A stretch of 64,000 bases of DNA from positions 2,207,501-2,271,500 of the forward strand of contig NZ_CP045649.1 in NCBI RefSeq assembly GCF_009557055.1. Reading direction: 5' to 3'. Position numbers and translations under genes: made by a program. Below are positions 28,071-36,193 of this stretch, one piece after another. The stretch is from Nocardioides sp. dk884. Its GTDB lineage: Bacteria > Actinomycetota > Actinomycetes > Propionibacteriales > Nocardioidaceae. Under the pieces are notes generated by a model that was not told the DNA's origin, did no database searches, and saw only the letters and a program-made list of their open reading frames with translations. Each line of letters opens with the position of its first letter. Within the stretch, counting starts at the first letter, position 1.

Positions 28071-28723
28071 GCGGACGGCTCCGCGGCGGCAGATCCGGCG
28101 GGCGACGGTGCCGGCGGCTGGGCCAGGTAGCGCCCCTCCTCGACCGGCGGCGGCCACACGGTGGAGGGCAGGTCGGCGTGCCGGTAGTGGCCGGGCACCT
28201 CCAGGCCGGTGACCTTCATCCGCTCCGTCAGCGTCTCGGGCGCCTTGCCGGACTTGAGGATCTCGATGAACGTGTGCGCGGTCGAGGGCATGTCGAACCA
28301 GTCGCGCTGCCAGGCGATCTTGACCAGGCCGTCGTCGGGTCCGCCCACCTGGCGCTCGACGCCGAACCAGCTGCCGCCGAGGCCGCGGATCTCGAACTCC
28401 TGCCCGGTGCGGTCGTCGACGATGCCCGAGCGCTGCTTCCAGAAGCCGACGATCATGCCCTTGCGCTCGTCGATGACCGCGCACTGGTAGTCGTAGCGCC
28501 AGCCGTCGAAGCCGTCCATCTCGATGCCGATCGCCCAGTCGCGGATCTGCTCACGCCCGACGGCCATGAAGTGCTCGTCGACGGAGTACATCCAGCCGTA
28601 CGTCGCGTCCAGGGCGAACGACTCCGCGAGCACCCGCCAGTCCCCGGTGCGCTCGGCCTCGCGGTTCACCTCCAGCCAGGACTCCCAGAACTCCTCGATC
28701 TCGGCACGGGTCAGCTCACTCAT
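28067..28723 (-). CDS. NTF2/SnoaL-like protein
   Basis: This 218-residue protein has an N-terminal helix (EIEEFWESWLEVNREAERTGDW) leading into an NTF2-like cone with ATYGWMYSVDEHFMAVGRE and DGWRYDYQCAVIDE. SnoaL-like proteins include ketosteroid isomerases and hydroxylating or non-catalytic steroid binders. I cannot place the catalytic Asp/Tyr of ketosteroid isomerase with confidence. It overlaps the ferredoxin gene by 8 bp and the aldehyde dehydrogenase by 4 bp. The last 20 residues are Pro/Ala-rich and probably disordered. Confidence 0.75.
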   Translation of the reverse strand: MSELTRAEIEEFWESWLEVNREAERTGDWRVLAESFALDATYGWMYSVDEHFMAVGREQIRDWAIGIEMDGFDGWRYDYQCAVIDERKGMIVGFWKQRSGIVDDRTGQEFEIRGLGGSWFGVERQVGGPDDGLVKIAWQRDWFDMPSTAHTFIEILKSGKAPETLTERMKVTGLEVPGHYRHADLPSTVWPPPVEEGRYLAQPPAPSPAGSAAAEPSA

Positions 28724-28931
28724 GGTTCTCCTCCTCGATGGCCAGCGCCATCGCTGGGCAGTAGGTGACCGCGGCCGCGACCTGCGGGCGCAGCGGCTCA
28801 GGCGGGTGCTCGTCGAGCACGGTGACCAGGTCGGCGTCCGCGTCGAAGCCGAACACGTCCGGCGCCTCGCCCTGGCACATCTGGTGGCCCTGGCACAGGT
28901 CCAGGTCCGCGACGACCCGCACCGTGCTCAC
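28716..28931 (-). CDS. [3Fe-4S] ferredoxin, CYP51 redox partner
   Basis: This 71-residue ferredoxin starts at GTG 28931, overlapping the cyp51 stop. Cluster ligands are CQGHQMC (residues 13-19) and CPAMAL (Cys 58), the classic CxxHxxC...CP [3Fe-4S] pattern of P450 ferredoxins. The position immediately after cyp51 matches Rv0763c, the established partner of mycobacterial CYP51. It differs from the FdxD at 8463, which has Asn in place of this His, so the two ferredoxins probably serve different enzymes. Confidence 0.92.
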   Translation of the reverse strand: MSTVRVVADLDLCQGHQMCQGEAPDVFGFDADADLVTVLDEHPPEPLRPQVAAAVTYCPAMALAIEEENHE

Positions 28932-30277
28932 CCGTCCCCGGTGGGGCGAGACCGGCGGCGGTAGCGCACCCGGCACGGCTGCTCGAGCTGGATCACCATC
29001 TTGGAGACGTCGTCGCGGTAGTCCTCGCTGGGCTGGGCCATCTCGAACTCGTAGTCGCGCAGGATCACCGAGAAGATCGCCTTCATCTGCATCATCGCGA
29101 AGGCCGAGCCCACGCAGCGGTGCTTGCCGGCGCCGAACGGGATCCAGGTCCAGCGGTTGACCAGGTCCTCCTGGCGCGGGTCGAGGTAGCGGCCCGGGTC
29201 GAAGCGCTGCGGATCCGGGAAGTCGGTGCCGATCCGGTTGGAGACCTTGGGCGAGGCCGCGACGGTGACGCCCGCCGGGATCGTGTGCCCGGCCAGCTCG
29301 ATCTCCTCGCGGGCCACCCGCATCAAGATGATCAGCGGCGGGTGCAGGCGCAGCGTCTCCTTCAGCGCCGCCTCGAGGCGCGGGATCGAGCGCAGCGCCT
29401 GGAAGGAGACCTCCGCGCCGTCGGCGTACAGCTCGTCGAGCTCGGCGACCACGCCGCTCATCACGTCGGGGTGGCGCAGCAGCTCGATGAGCGCCCACGC
29501 CGCGGTGCCGGAGCTGGTGTGGTGGCCGGCGAACATCATCGAGATGAAGATCCCGGTGATGTAGTCGGCGTCCATCCCGACCGCGATGAGCACGTCGAGG
29601 AGGTCGCGCTCCTCCTTGGCCACGGTGCCGCGCTCCACCCGCTTGTCGATGATGCCCTGCACCAGCTCGACCAGCTGCTCGCGGGCAGCGTCGCGGACCC
29701 GGAAGGACTCGATGTCGGCGTAGGCGTCGACGTAGGCCAGCGCGTCGGTGCCGCGCTCGAGGTCGTGGTAGTGGTGGGCGAAGCGGGCGTCGAGCTCCTC
29801 GCGGAACGGCTTGCCGATCAAGCAGGCCGAGGTGGTGTAGATCGTCAGCTCGGCGAACCAGTCGAGCAGGTCGATCTCGCCCTCCTCGCCCCACTCGGCG
29901 ACCATCCGGGTGATCTCGGCCTCGATGGTGGCGGCGTGCCCGCGCATCATGTCCCCGCGCAGGGCCTGGTTCTTCAGCATCTGCTGGCGCTCCTCCGGGG
30001 AGGCGTCGAAGACGACGCCCTTGCCGAAGATCGGCGTCATGAAGGGGTACGCCGCGGCCTGGTCGAGGGTCTGGTCGGGTGCGCGGAAGAACTGCTCGTT
30101 GGCCTGCGCGCCGCTGACCAGCACCACGTCGCGGTCGGCGAGGCGGAACCGGCCGATGTCGCCGCACTCGGCGCGGACCCTGTCGAAGAGCGCGATCGGG
30201 TCGACGCGCATCTCGGCGAGGTGCCCGTGCCCGTCGTCGGGAACGACGTAGGAGACCTCGGGAATCTGCTGGGTCAT
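28928..30277 (-). CDS. cyp51: CYP51, sterol 14-alpha-demethylase
   Basis: This 449-residue P450 is about the length of mycobacterial CYP51. The B' helix region YPFMTPIFGKGVVFDASPE, the I-helix ISMMFAGHHTSSGTA and the K-helix KETLRLHPPLIILMRVA are CYP51 signatures. The heme loop is FGAGKHRCVGSAFA. CYP51 removes the 14-alpha-methyl of lanosterol-type sterols in three oxidations, using electrons from a ferredoxin. No N-terminal membrane anchor is present, as in bacterial forms. It overlaps an SDR before it and its ferredoxin after it. Few bacteria make sterols, so it may act on imported sterols. Confidence 0.94.
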   Translation of the reverse strand: MTQQIPEVSYVVPDDGHGHLAEMRVDPIALFDRVRAECGDIGRFRLADRDVVLVSGAQANEQFFRAPDQTLDQAAAYPFMTPIFGKGVVFDASPEERQQMLKNQALRGDMMRGHAATIEAEITRMVAEWGEEGEIDLLDWFAELTIYTTSACLIGKPFREELDARFAHHYHDLERGTDALAYVDAYADIESFRVRDAAREQLVELVQGIIDKRVERGTVAKEERDLLDVLIAVGMDADYITGIFISMMFAGHHTSSGTAAWALIELLRHPDVMSGVVAELDELYADGAEVSFQALRSIPRLEAALKETLRLHPPLIILMRVAREEIELAGHTIPAGVTVAASPKVSNRIGTDFPDPQRFDPGRYLDPRQEDLVNRWTWIPFGAGKHRCVGSAFAMMQMKAIFSVILRDYEFEMAQPSEDYRDDVSKMVIQLEQPCRVRYRRRSRPTGDG

Positions 30278-31068
30278 GACTTCTCCGGCTTCGCGATCGG
30301 GGCCTCGGGCGAGACCTCGATGAGGTTGAGGTGGACGCCGCGCGGGGCGCTGACGACCGTGGTGATCGCGTCGGCGATCGCCGAGGGCTTCATGAAGTGC
30401 GGGTGCCGAGCCAGCCCGAAGCGGACCCACTGGTTGAGCACGAACGCCGCCTGGTCGACGTCCCAGTCGGTGCCCATCTCGCTCCAGGTCGGGCCGGGGC
30501 GCACGATGCTGGCCCGCACGCCGGTGCCCTCGAGCTCCATCTGCAAGGCATGGGCCATCCCCTCCAGCCCCCACTTGCCGGCGGCGTAGGAGGACATGAA
30601 GGGGCGGGCCTTGACGGCGACGTCGGAGGAGACGAAGACGAAGTCGCCGCGCTGGCGCTCGACCATGCCGGGCACGTACGCGCGCACCAGCCGCTGGGCG
30701 CCGGTGAGGTTGAGGTCGATCTCCCCCCCGAACCGCTCCGGGTCGACCTCCCAGATCGTGCCGGGCGCGACCGCGCCGGCGTTGCTGATCACCACCTCGA
30801 CGTCGCCGAGGTCGGCAGCGACCGCCTTGGCGAACGCCTCGACGGACTCGCCGTCGGTGAGGTCGAGGGGGTGCGCGACCGCCTCACCCCCGGCGTCGCG
30901 GATCGCGGTGGCCACCTCCTCGCACTTCTCCCGACGCCGCGCGCCGAGCGCGACCGGGTGTCCGGCCGCGGCGAGGGCGAGCGCGGTGGCCGCGCCGATC
31001 CCGGAGGAGGCACCAGTGACGACGGCGGGCCGACGGGCGGGCTGGGCGTACCTGTCGCGCCCGCTCAT
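30274..31068 (-). CDS. SDR family oxidoreductase between the two P450 genes
   Basis: This 264-residue SDR has VVTGASSGIGAATALALA, ISNAGAVAPG, a Ser region FVFVSSDVAVKARPFMS and a catalytic YAAGK. It overlaps both neighbouring P450 genes by 4 bp (ATGA). The arrangement P450-SDR-CYP51-ferredoxin is that of Rv0766c-Rv0763c as I remember it. Sterol 3-ketone or C4-related redox chemistry is a reasonable guess, not shown by the sequence. Confidence 0.88.
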   Translation of the reverse strand: MSGRDRYAQPARRPAVVTGASSGIGAATALALAAAGHPVALGARRREKCEEVATAIRDAGGEAVAHPLDLTDGESVEAFAKAVAADLGDVEVVISNAGAVAPGTIWEVDPERFGGEIDLNLTGAQRLVRAYVPGMVERQRGDFVFVSSDVAVKARPFMSSYAAGKWGLEGMAHALQMELEGTGVRASIVRPGPTWSEMGTDWDVDQAAFVLNQWVRFGLARHPHFMKPSAIADAITTVVSAPRGVHLNLIEVSPEAPIAKPEKS

Positions 31069-32318
31069 CGGGACTCCAGCCGCACCGGCACCGAGGCGAA
31101 GCCGCGGACGTTGACCGAGTGCACCCGCGTGCTCGCGGCGTGGTCGACCTCGACGCGGCGTACGGCGCGGACCAGCTCGCGCAGCGCGATCTGGGCCTCC
31201 AGGCGGGCCAGGTTGGCGCCGAGGCAGAAGTGCCGGCCGCCGCCGAAGCTGAGCAGCTGGGCGACCTCGGCCTTGTCGCGGAACAGGTCGAAGCGGTCCG
31301 GGTCGGCGAAGACCCGGTCGTCGCGGTTGGCCGAGCCGAGCACGAGCAGCAGCTTGGCGCCGGCGGGTGCGGTGCGCCCGTGCAGCGTCACGTCGGCGAG
31401 CAGGTGGCGCGCGACCATCTGGCTGGAGGTGTCGTAGCGCAGCGTCTCCTCGATCCACGGCGAGACCAGCTGCTCGCCGGCCGCGGCGTCGGCGAAGACC
31501 GCCGCCTCCTGCTCGGGGTGGCGGGTCAGGTGGAACACCGCGTGCCCGAGCAGCTTGGTGGTGGTCTCGTTGCCGGCCACGACCATCAAGAAGAGGAAGG
31601 CGATGATCTCCTCCTCGCTGAGCCGGTCGCCGTCGATCTCCGCGGCGATCAACGCGCTGGTGAGGTCCTCGGTGGGACGGCGGCGGCGCTGGTCGACCAT
31701 CTCGGCGTAGTAGGCGACCAGGTGGAGGCTGGCCTCCATGCCCGCCTGGGGGACGTCGTTGATCCCCGGCTCGCGGTGCACCACGAGGTCGGCGAGGCGG
31801 CGCAGCTCGGCGCGGTCGGCCTCGGGCACGCCCATCATCTCGGAGATGACGTCCATCGGGAGGCGGCCGGCGAAGTCGTGGATCCAGTCCACGCCCTCCC
31901 CGTCACGCGCCCGCTCCAGGCACGCGCCGAGGTAGAGCGCGGTGAGCCGCTCGATCTGTGGCGTCAGCTCGGTGACCCGGCGCGGGGTGAACCCCTTGGA
32001 GACCAGCGAGCGCAGCCGGGTCTGGCGCGGCGGGTCCATGCCGAGGAACGACATCACCCGGTGTGCGTCCGGTCCCCAGGCCGACTTGTCGATGGAGACG
32101 CCCATCGCGTTGGAGTAGACCCCCTCGCTGCGTACGGCGTGCTGGACGTCGGCGTGCCGGGTCAGCACCCACAGGTCGAGGTCGGGGTTGTGGTGCAGCG
32201 GGTCCTCGTCGCGACAGCGGCGGTAGACCGGATAGGGATCGGCCTGGAAGGCGTAGTCGTAGGGGTCGAAGACGATCGGCCCGGAGACCGTCGCGGCGTC
32301 CGTGGTGAGCGTGCTCAT
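31065..32318 (-). CDS. Cytochrome P450, CYP123-like
   Basis: This 417-residue bacterial P450 has the I-helix motif VVAGNETTTKLLGH, the K-helix EETLRYD and the heme loop FGGGRHFCLGANLARLE. The oxygen-activation Thr and the heme Cys are present, so it should be active. Its place between a TetR gene and an SDR followed by cyp51 suggests CYP123, by the mycobacterial gene order; sequence alone gives only the P450 class. The natural substrate of CYP123 is not settled. It overlaps TetR by 4 bp. Confidence 0.83.
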   Translation of the reverse strand: MSTLTTDAATVSGPIVFDPYDYAFQADPYPVYRRCRDEDPLHHNPDLDLWVLTRHADVQHAVRSEGVYSNAMGVSIDKSAWGPDAHRVMSFLGMDPPRQTRLRSLVSKGFTPRRVTELTPQIERLTALYLGACLERARDGEGVDWIHDFAGRLPMDVISEMMGVPEADRAELRRLADLVVHREPGINDVPQAGMEASLHLVAYYAEMVDQRRRRPTEDLTSALIAAEIDGDRLSEEEIIAFLFLMVVAGNETTTKLLGHAVFHLTRHPEQEAAVFADAAAGEQLVSPWIEETLRYDTSSQMVARHLLADVTLHGRTAPAGAKLLLVLGSANRDDRVFADPDRFDLFRDKAEVAQLLSFGGGRHFCLGANLARLEAQIALRELVRAVRRVEVDHAASTRVHSVNVRGFASVPVRLESR

Positions 32319-32914
32319 CGGGTGTGGCCCTTCATGATCACGGCGACCACCGCATCGAGGCGGTCGGCGAGCTCGGCGTAGGTCAGCAGCCCCATGCCGG
32401 TCTGCAGCAGGGCGCCGGAGAACGACAGGGTGAGGGTGTCCAGCACCGCCTCGTCGACGGGTACGGCGTCCGCCGGCGCCAGGGCGGCGCGGAAGCGGCG
32501 CACGAACTCACCGCCGATGCGCAGCCGCAGCCGGTCCACGTCGGGGTCGGTGCCGAGCAGCGCCGGGGTGACGGCCGCGGCAAGCTCGGGGGCGGCGGCC
32601 AGCCGCTCGGAGAGTCCGCGGGTGACCGCGCGGAGCCGGGCGACGACGTCGGTCTCCCCGGGCAGCCACGGGTCCGCCGGGTCCTCGACCAGGTAGCGCC
32701 AGAACAGCTCGGCGAACAGGTGGTGCTTGGAGGCCAGGTAGGTGTACGCCGTGGCCGGCGAGACTCCCGCCCGGGCCGCCACGGTGCGGATCGTGAGCGC
32801 CTCGGCGCCGACCGCGCGCAGCTCCTCGGAGCCCGCGGCCAGGAGCCGCTCGACGGTCTCGGACTGGCGGGGGTTCACGCCGCGCCGCGTGATGTTGGAC
32901 ACCTGACTGGACAC
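32315..32914 (-). CDS. TetR-family regulator heading the CYP51 operon
   Basis: This 199-residue protein has a TetR helix-turn-helix (about residues 38-62: LTIRTVAARAGVSPATAYTY, LASKHHLFAELF). The ligand domain is unlike KstR. The GTG start at 32914 lies inside a perfect 12-bp palindrome; a second GTG four codons on (VSNITRR) is equally possible. It is the first gene of the operon and corresponds in position to Rv0767c. Autoregulation through the overlapping palindrome is likely. Its ligand may be a sterol intermediate, which is an inference. Confidence 0.85.
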   Translation of the reverse strand: MSSQVSNITRRGVNPRQSETVERLLAAGSEELRAVGAEALTIRTVAARAGVSPATAYTYLASKHHLFAELFWRYLVEDPADPWLPGETDVVARLRAVTRGLSERLAAAPELAAAVTPALLGTDPDVDRLRLRIGGEFVRRFRAALAPADAVPVDEAVLDTLTLSFSGALLQTGMGLLTYAELADRLDAVVAVIMKGHTR

Positions 32915-32920
32915 GTGTCC
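32909..32920. promoter_or_regulatory. Palindromic TetR-type operator over the tetR start
   Basis: GGACACGTGTCC is a perfect 12-bp palindrome covering the GTG start. A second GTTGGACAC half (32894-32902) forms a wider inverted repeat with GTGTCCAAC (32915-32923). Such a duplicated, symmetric site is typical of TetR autorepression. The overlap with the start codon would couple DNA binding to both transcription and start choice. Confidence 0.6.
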
Positions 32921-32924
32921 AACC

Positions 32925-32938
32925 TAGAACGCGTTCTC
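32925..32938. promoter_or_regulatory. KstR-like site at the head of the CYP51 operon
   Basis: TAGAACGCGTTCTC matches TNNAACNNGTTNNA except the last base and contains the perfect palindrome AGAACGCGTTCT. It lies 11 bp upstream of the tetR GTG, next to the other palindrome. Two repressors could therefore act on this promoter. Confidence 0.6.
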
Positions 32939-32942
32939 GTCG

Positions 32943-32962
32943 GCGCGCAAGGGTTTGCGCGC
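32943..32962. terminator. Short hairpin after copC
   Basis: GCGCGCAA (32943-32950) and TTGCGCGC (32955-32962) form an 8-bp stem with loop GGGT. It lies 40 bp beyond the copC stop, between the Ebo-like operon and the CYP51 operon. It could end the former or be part of the latter's promoter region. Confidence 0.35.
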
Positions 32963-33001
32963 ACCGGTGCAGTCGGGGCTGTCCCGCGCGCGGCAGCAGG
33001 C

Positions 33002-33595
33002 TCAGGGCCCGCTCGCCCGCCGCCTGCGCACGAGCACCGACCCACCCACGCCCAGGACGACCAGGCCGGCGGCGAGCAGGAGTGGGCTCGGCTGCTCCCA
33101 GAGCCGGGGCCCGGTGGCGTCGCTACCGTCCGGCCCGCTTGCCGCGGGCGCCTGCGCCGCGAGCGGGCCCACCTCGAAGCGCACCTCGCCGCTGATCTCG
33201 TGGCCGTCGGCGGCCACCACGTCGTAGACCATCACGTAGTCCCCGTCAGGGCCCGCCCAGAGGTTCTGGCGTACGTCGGCCTCGGCCAGGGTCGCCTCGC
33301 CGTTGACCACGTCGCCGTCCGGCCCGGTCACGGTGAGCTCGTGGACCTCGAGGATCGGGCTGGTGAAACTCAGCACCGCCCGCGACGGGAGCGTCTCGAC
33401 CAGGCTCGCCTCCGCCGGGTCGGAGGAGACGAGCGAGGCGTGGGCCGCGGCCGGCGGCGCGGGCGCCCCGCCCAACCAGACCACCAGCCAGACCAGCAAC
33501 CAGACCGCCAGCACCAGGGGTGGCAGCACAAGCGCCCGGAACAGCGGGGACAGGGCGGCGCCGTCGTGGTCGGTGGCGGAGATGACGAGGCCCAT
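33002..33595 (-). CDS. CopC-domain exported protein
   Basis: This 197-residue protein has a long hydrophobic export signal (about residues 17-42) and a cleavage-type site before AHASLVSSDPA, so the mature N-terminal His expected of CopC copper proteins follows directly. The CopC beta-sandwich spans about 48-145 and includes SFTSPILEVHELTV and DYVMVYDVVAADGHEISGE, with the conserved D-G-H near the end. A C-terminal helix (about 170-190) and RRRR anchor it to the membrane outer face. Its ATG shares one base with the stop of the preceding phosphatase-family gene, tying it to the Ebo-like operon. Confidence 0.8.
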   Translation of the reverse strand: MGLVISATDHDGAALSPLFRALVLPPLVLAVWLLVWLVVWLGGAPAPPAAAHASLVSSDPAEASLVETLPSRAVLSFTSPILEVHELTVTGPDGDVVNGEATLAEADVRQNLWAGPDGDYVMVYDVVAADGHEISGEVRFEVGPLAAQAPAASGPDGSDATGPRLWEQPSPLLLAAGLVVLGVGGSVLVRRRRASGP

Positions 33596-34977
33596 CACGC
33601 CACCGGTGCCGTGGAGCCCACGCCGACCAGGTCGAGGAGGAGGTCGCGCACCCCGGTGGCCGCGAGGCGCTCGCCCAACACCCCGGGCCGGTCGCACAGC
33701 ACCATCGGCCCCTCCTCGTCGCGCAAGGGCAGACGCCCGTGCGTCCCGCGGACCGGTGCCGGGTCGAGGGGCACCACCTTCATCGCGTAGCGCAGCCCCA
33801 CCGTCTTGCGCGCGAGCGTGAGCGCTGCTCGGGCCTTGACCAGGCGGTCAGCGGGGTCGAAGAACAGCTCGGCGGGGTCGTAGCCGGGCTTGCGGTGGAT
33901 CTCCACGCCGCGGGCGAAGTCCGGGGCCCGGTCGTCGTCGTCCCAGTAGTAGTAGGTGAACCACGCCGTCGGCTCCGCGACCAGCACCAGCTCACCGGCC
34001 CGCTCGTGGTCGAGGCCCACCTGGGCCTGACCGCCGCGGTCCAGCACCTCGGCGACGCCCGGCAGGCCAGCGCACACCGCCCGCACCCGCTCGAGGTCGG
34101 CGGGGTCGGCGACGTACACGTGGGCGACCTGGTGGTCAGCGACCGCGAAGGCACGCGAGGCCCACGGGTCGAGGTACTCCATCTCGTCCTGCGTGTAGAC
34201 CTCCAGCAGGCCCTCCGCACGCAGCACCCGGTTGACGTCGACCGGGGTGTCGGCCCGGGTGATGCCGTACTCCGACAGCACCACCACCCGCGCCCCGCAC
34301 CGCTCGGCGTCGTCGAGCAGCGGCGCGAGCGCCCTGTCGACGTCGGCGGCCGCCCGGGTCGCCTCGGGTGTGCCGGGACCGTAGCGCTGGAGGTCGTAGT
34401 CCAGGTGCGGGAGGTAGGCGAGCGTCAGGTCGGCCCGCGGCATGAGGCGCCGCGCCGCCCCCACGATCCACTCCGTCGAGCGCAGGGACGCCGTGGGTCC
34501 CCAGTACTGGAAGAGCGGGAACTCGCCGAGCTCCTCGCGCAGCTCGTGGTGCAGCTGCGGCGGCCGGGCGTAGAAGTCGGGCGCCTTCTTGCCGTCGGCG
34601 TAGTAGATGGGACGGGGCGTGACCGTCCAGTCCGTCGAGGCGCCCATGGCGTACCACCAGCAGACGTTGGCGACCGTGTAGCCCGGGACGTGGCGGCGGA
34701 TCGTCTCCCAGACCTTCTCCCCCTGCACCAGCCGGTTGTGCTGGCGCCACAGGAAGACCTCGCCGAGGTCGCGGAAGAACCAGCCGTTGCCGACGATGCC
34801 GTGCCCGGCCGGCGGGAGTCCGGTGAGGAAGGTCGACTGCATGCTGCAGGTGACGGCCGGGAGCAGCGGGTCGAGCGCCGCCGACGAGCCGGTGTCCGCC
34901 AGCCTCCGCAGCCGGGGCATGTGCTGGAGCAGGTCGGGCGTGAGGCCGACGACGTCGGCGACGAGCAGCTTGTCCAT
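33595..34977 (-). CDS. Alkaline-phosphatase-superfamily nucleotide pyrophosphatase/phosphodiesterase
   Basis: This 460-residue protein has the type I phosphodiesterase/NPP fold: VADVVGLTPDLL (first metal Asp), PLLPAVTCSMQSTFLTG (candidate Thr nucleophile), AYLPHLDYDLQRYG and VVLSEYGITRADTP, plus a late metal His region. No signal peptide is seen, so it is probably cytoplasmic. Members hydrolyse phosphodiester or nucleotide-sugar bonds. It follows EboE by 19 bp and overlaps copC by one base. Related enzymes accompany Ebo-type clusters in actinobacteria, to my knowledge; the substrate here may be a cyclitol phosphodiester. Confidence 0.82.
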   Translation of the reverse strand: MDKLLVADVVGLTPDLLQHMPRLRRLADTGSSAALDPLLPAVTCSMQSTFLTGLPPAGHGIVGNGWFFRDLGEVFLWRQHNRLVQGEKVWETIRRHVPGYTVANVCWWYAMGASTDWTVTPRPIYYADGKKAPDFYARPPQLHHELREELGEFPLFQYWGPTASLRSTEWIVGAARRLMPRADLTLAYLPHLDYDLQRYGPGTPEATRAAADVDRALAPLLDDAERCGARVVVLSEYGITRADTPVDVNRVLRAEGLLEVYTQDEMEYLDPWASRAFAVADHQVAHVYVADPADLERVRAVCAGLPGVAEVLDRGGQAQVGLDHERAGELVLVAEPTAWFTYYYWDDDDRAPDFARGVEIHRKPGYDPAELFFDPADRLVKARAALTLARKTVGLRYAMKVVPLDPAPVRGTHGRLPLRDEEGPMVLCDRPGVLGERLAATGVRDLLLDLVGVGSTAPVA

Positions 34978-34996
34978 GAGGTCCTCCGCGGGGTGG

Positions 34997-36193
34997 TCAG
35001 ATCGGGGTCAGGCCGAGGCCCACCAGCTCGGCGTGCACCCAGGCGAGCTCGGCCGCGAGACCCGCGGCCAGCGCGTCGTCGTCGGCGGGCGGGCCGCCGG
35101 GCAGCACCGACCAGGTGTAGGTCTCGACCTCGAGGTGCGCGACCCGGGCGGTGGGGCCGCCGAGGAGCGCGGCCAGGGAGGCCCGCAGCTCCGCGCGTCC
35201 GGTGCGCAGCGGTGGTCGTGGGTCGGCGTGCACCGGCACGTGGAAGTGCACGCGCCACGGCGCGTCCACGGCCAGCGGGTCAGGGCCGTCGAGCGCCTCG
35301 GGCAGGTCGTCCCGCGCGGCAAGGGGGCGCCCGTCGGGGCGGGCCTGGCGCACCTGGTGCAGGAACCGGTCCTCGGCGTACGACGCGAGGGCGGTGCGCG
35401 CCGCCCGGTCGGCGGGGTCGTCGACCACGAGCGCGGACGCCGGCTGGGCCTTGACCACCCGCAGGCCTGCCTCGTCCAGCAGCTTGAGCGCCCGATCCGC
35501 GTCGTCGAAACCGACGGCGAGGTGGCACAGGTCGAGGCAGACGCCGATCCGGTCGCGGTCGACCTCGGCCAACCGGTCGACGGCCTCCTCCACTGTCTCG
35601 ACCACACACCCGGGCTCGGGCTCCAGGCCGACCACGACGCGGCGACCGGTCGCGTCCTCGATCTCGGCGAGCCCTCGGGCGAGCCCGGCGAGCTGGGCCT
35701 CGGCCCGGTGCTGGTCCTCGCCGCTCCACGGCGTACGCCACGCGAACGGCAGCGAGGAGATCGAGCCGTGGTCGGCGTCGTCAGGCAGCAGGCCGGCCAG
35801 CACCCGGGCCGCCCCCAGGGTGTAGTCGAGACGCTCCGTGGAGGCCCAGGTCGGCAGGTAGACCGAGTGCTTGACCACCGCGCCCTGGAAGGCTGCGAAC
35901 GGGAAGGCGTTCACGGTGACGACCTCGACCCCGTGCTCGGCCAGCCGGTCGCGGATCCGTCGTACGCCGGCGGGGTCGGCGGCGAGGCGGTGTGCCGCCG
36001 CCGCGGGCAGCCAGAGCCCGAGCCCCACGCACGCGGACGCGCCGGGGACCTCCGGCCGCTGCGCGAGGGCCCGGCGGATGCGCCCGCCCATCCCCACCGC
36101 CTGCGCGACAAGGCCGTCGACGTCCTCGGCGGGCAGCACGTTGGTGCCGTACCCGAGGTGGACGACCGTGCCGTCCGGGTGCCGCAACCGCAT
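34997..36193 (-). CDS. eboE: EboE-like TIM-barrel protein
   Basis: This 398-residue protein resembles metabolite-traffic protein EboE: an N-terminal LGYGTNVLPAEDVDGLV, the barrel strands VEVVTVNAFPFAAFQG, VVVGLEPEPGCVVET, IGVCLDLCHLAVGFDD and HFHVPVHAD, with acidic and His residues placed as in xylose-isomerase-like barrels. Family members are part of the Ebo cluster, shown in cyanobacteria to help export a scytonemin precursor. The ATG overlaps the TatD stop by one base. Its own chemistry (isomerase/epimerase or binding) is unproven. Confidence 0.83.
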   Translation of the reverse strand: MRLRHPDGTVVHLGYGTNVLPAEDVDGLVAQAVGMGGRIRRALAQRPEVPGASACVGLGLWLPAAAAHRLAADPAGVRRIRDRLAEHGVEVVTVNAFPFAAFQGAVVKHSVYLPTWASTERLDYTLGAARVLAGLLPDDADHGSISSLPFAWRTPWSGEDQHRAEAQLAGLARGLAEIEDATGRRVVVGLEPEPGCVVETVEEAVDRLAEVDRDRIGVCLDLCHLAVGFDDADRALKLLDEAGLRVVKAQPASALVVDDPADRAARTALASYAEDRFLHQVRQARPDGRPLAARDDLPEALDGPDPLAVDAPWRVHFHVPVHADPRPPLRTGRAELRASLAALLGGPTARVAHLEVETYTWSVLPGGPPADDDALAAGLAAELAWVHAELVGLGLTPI

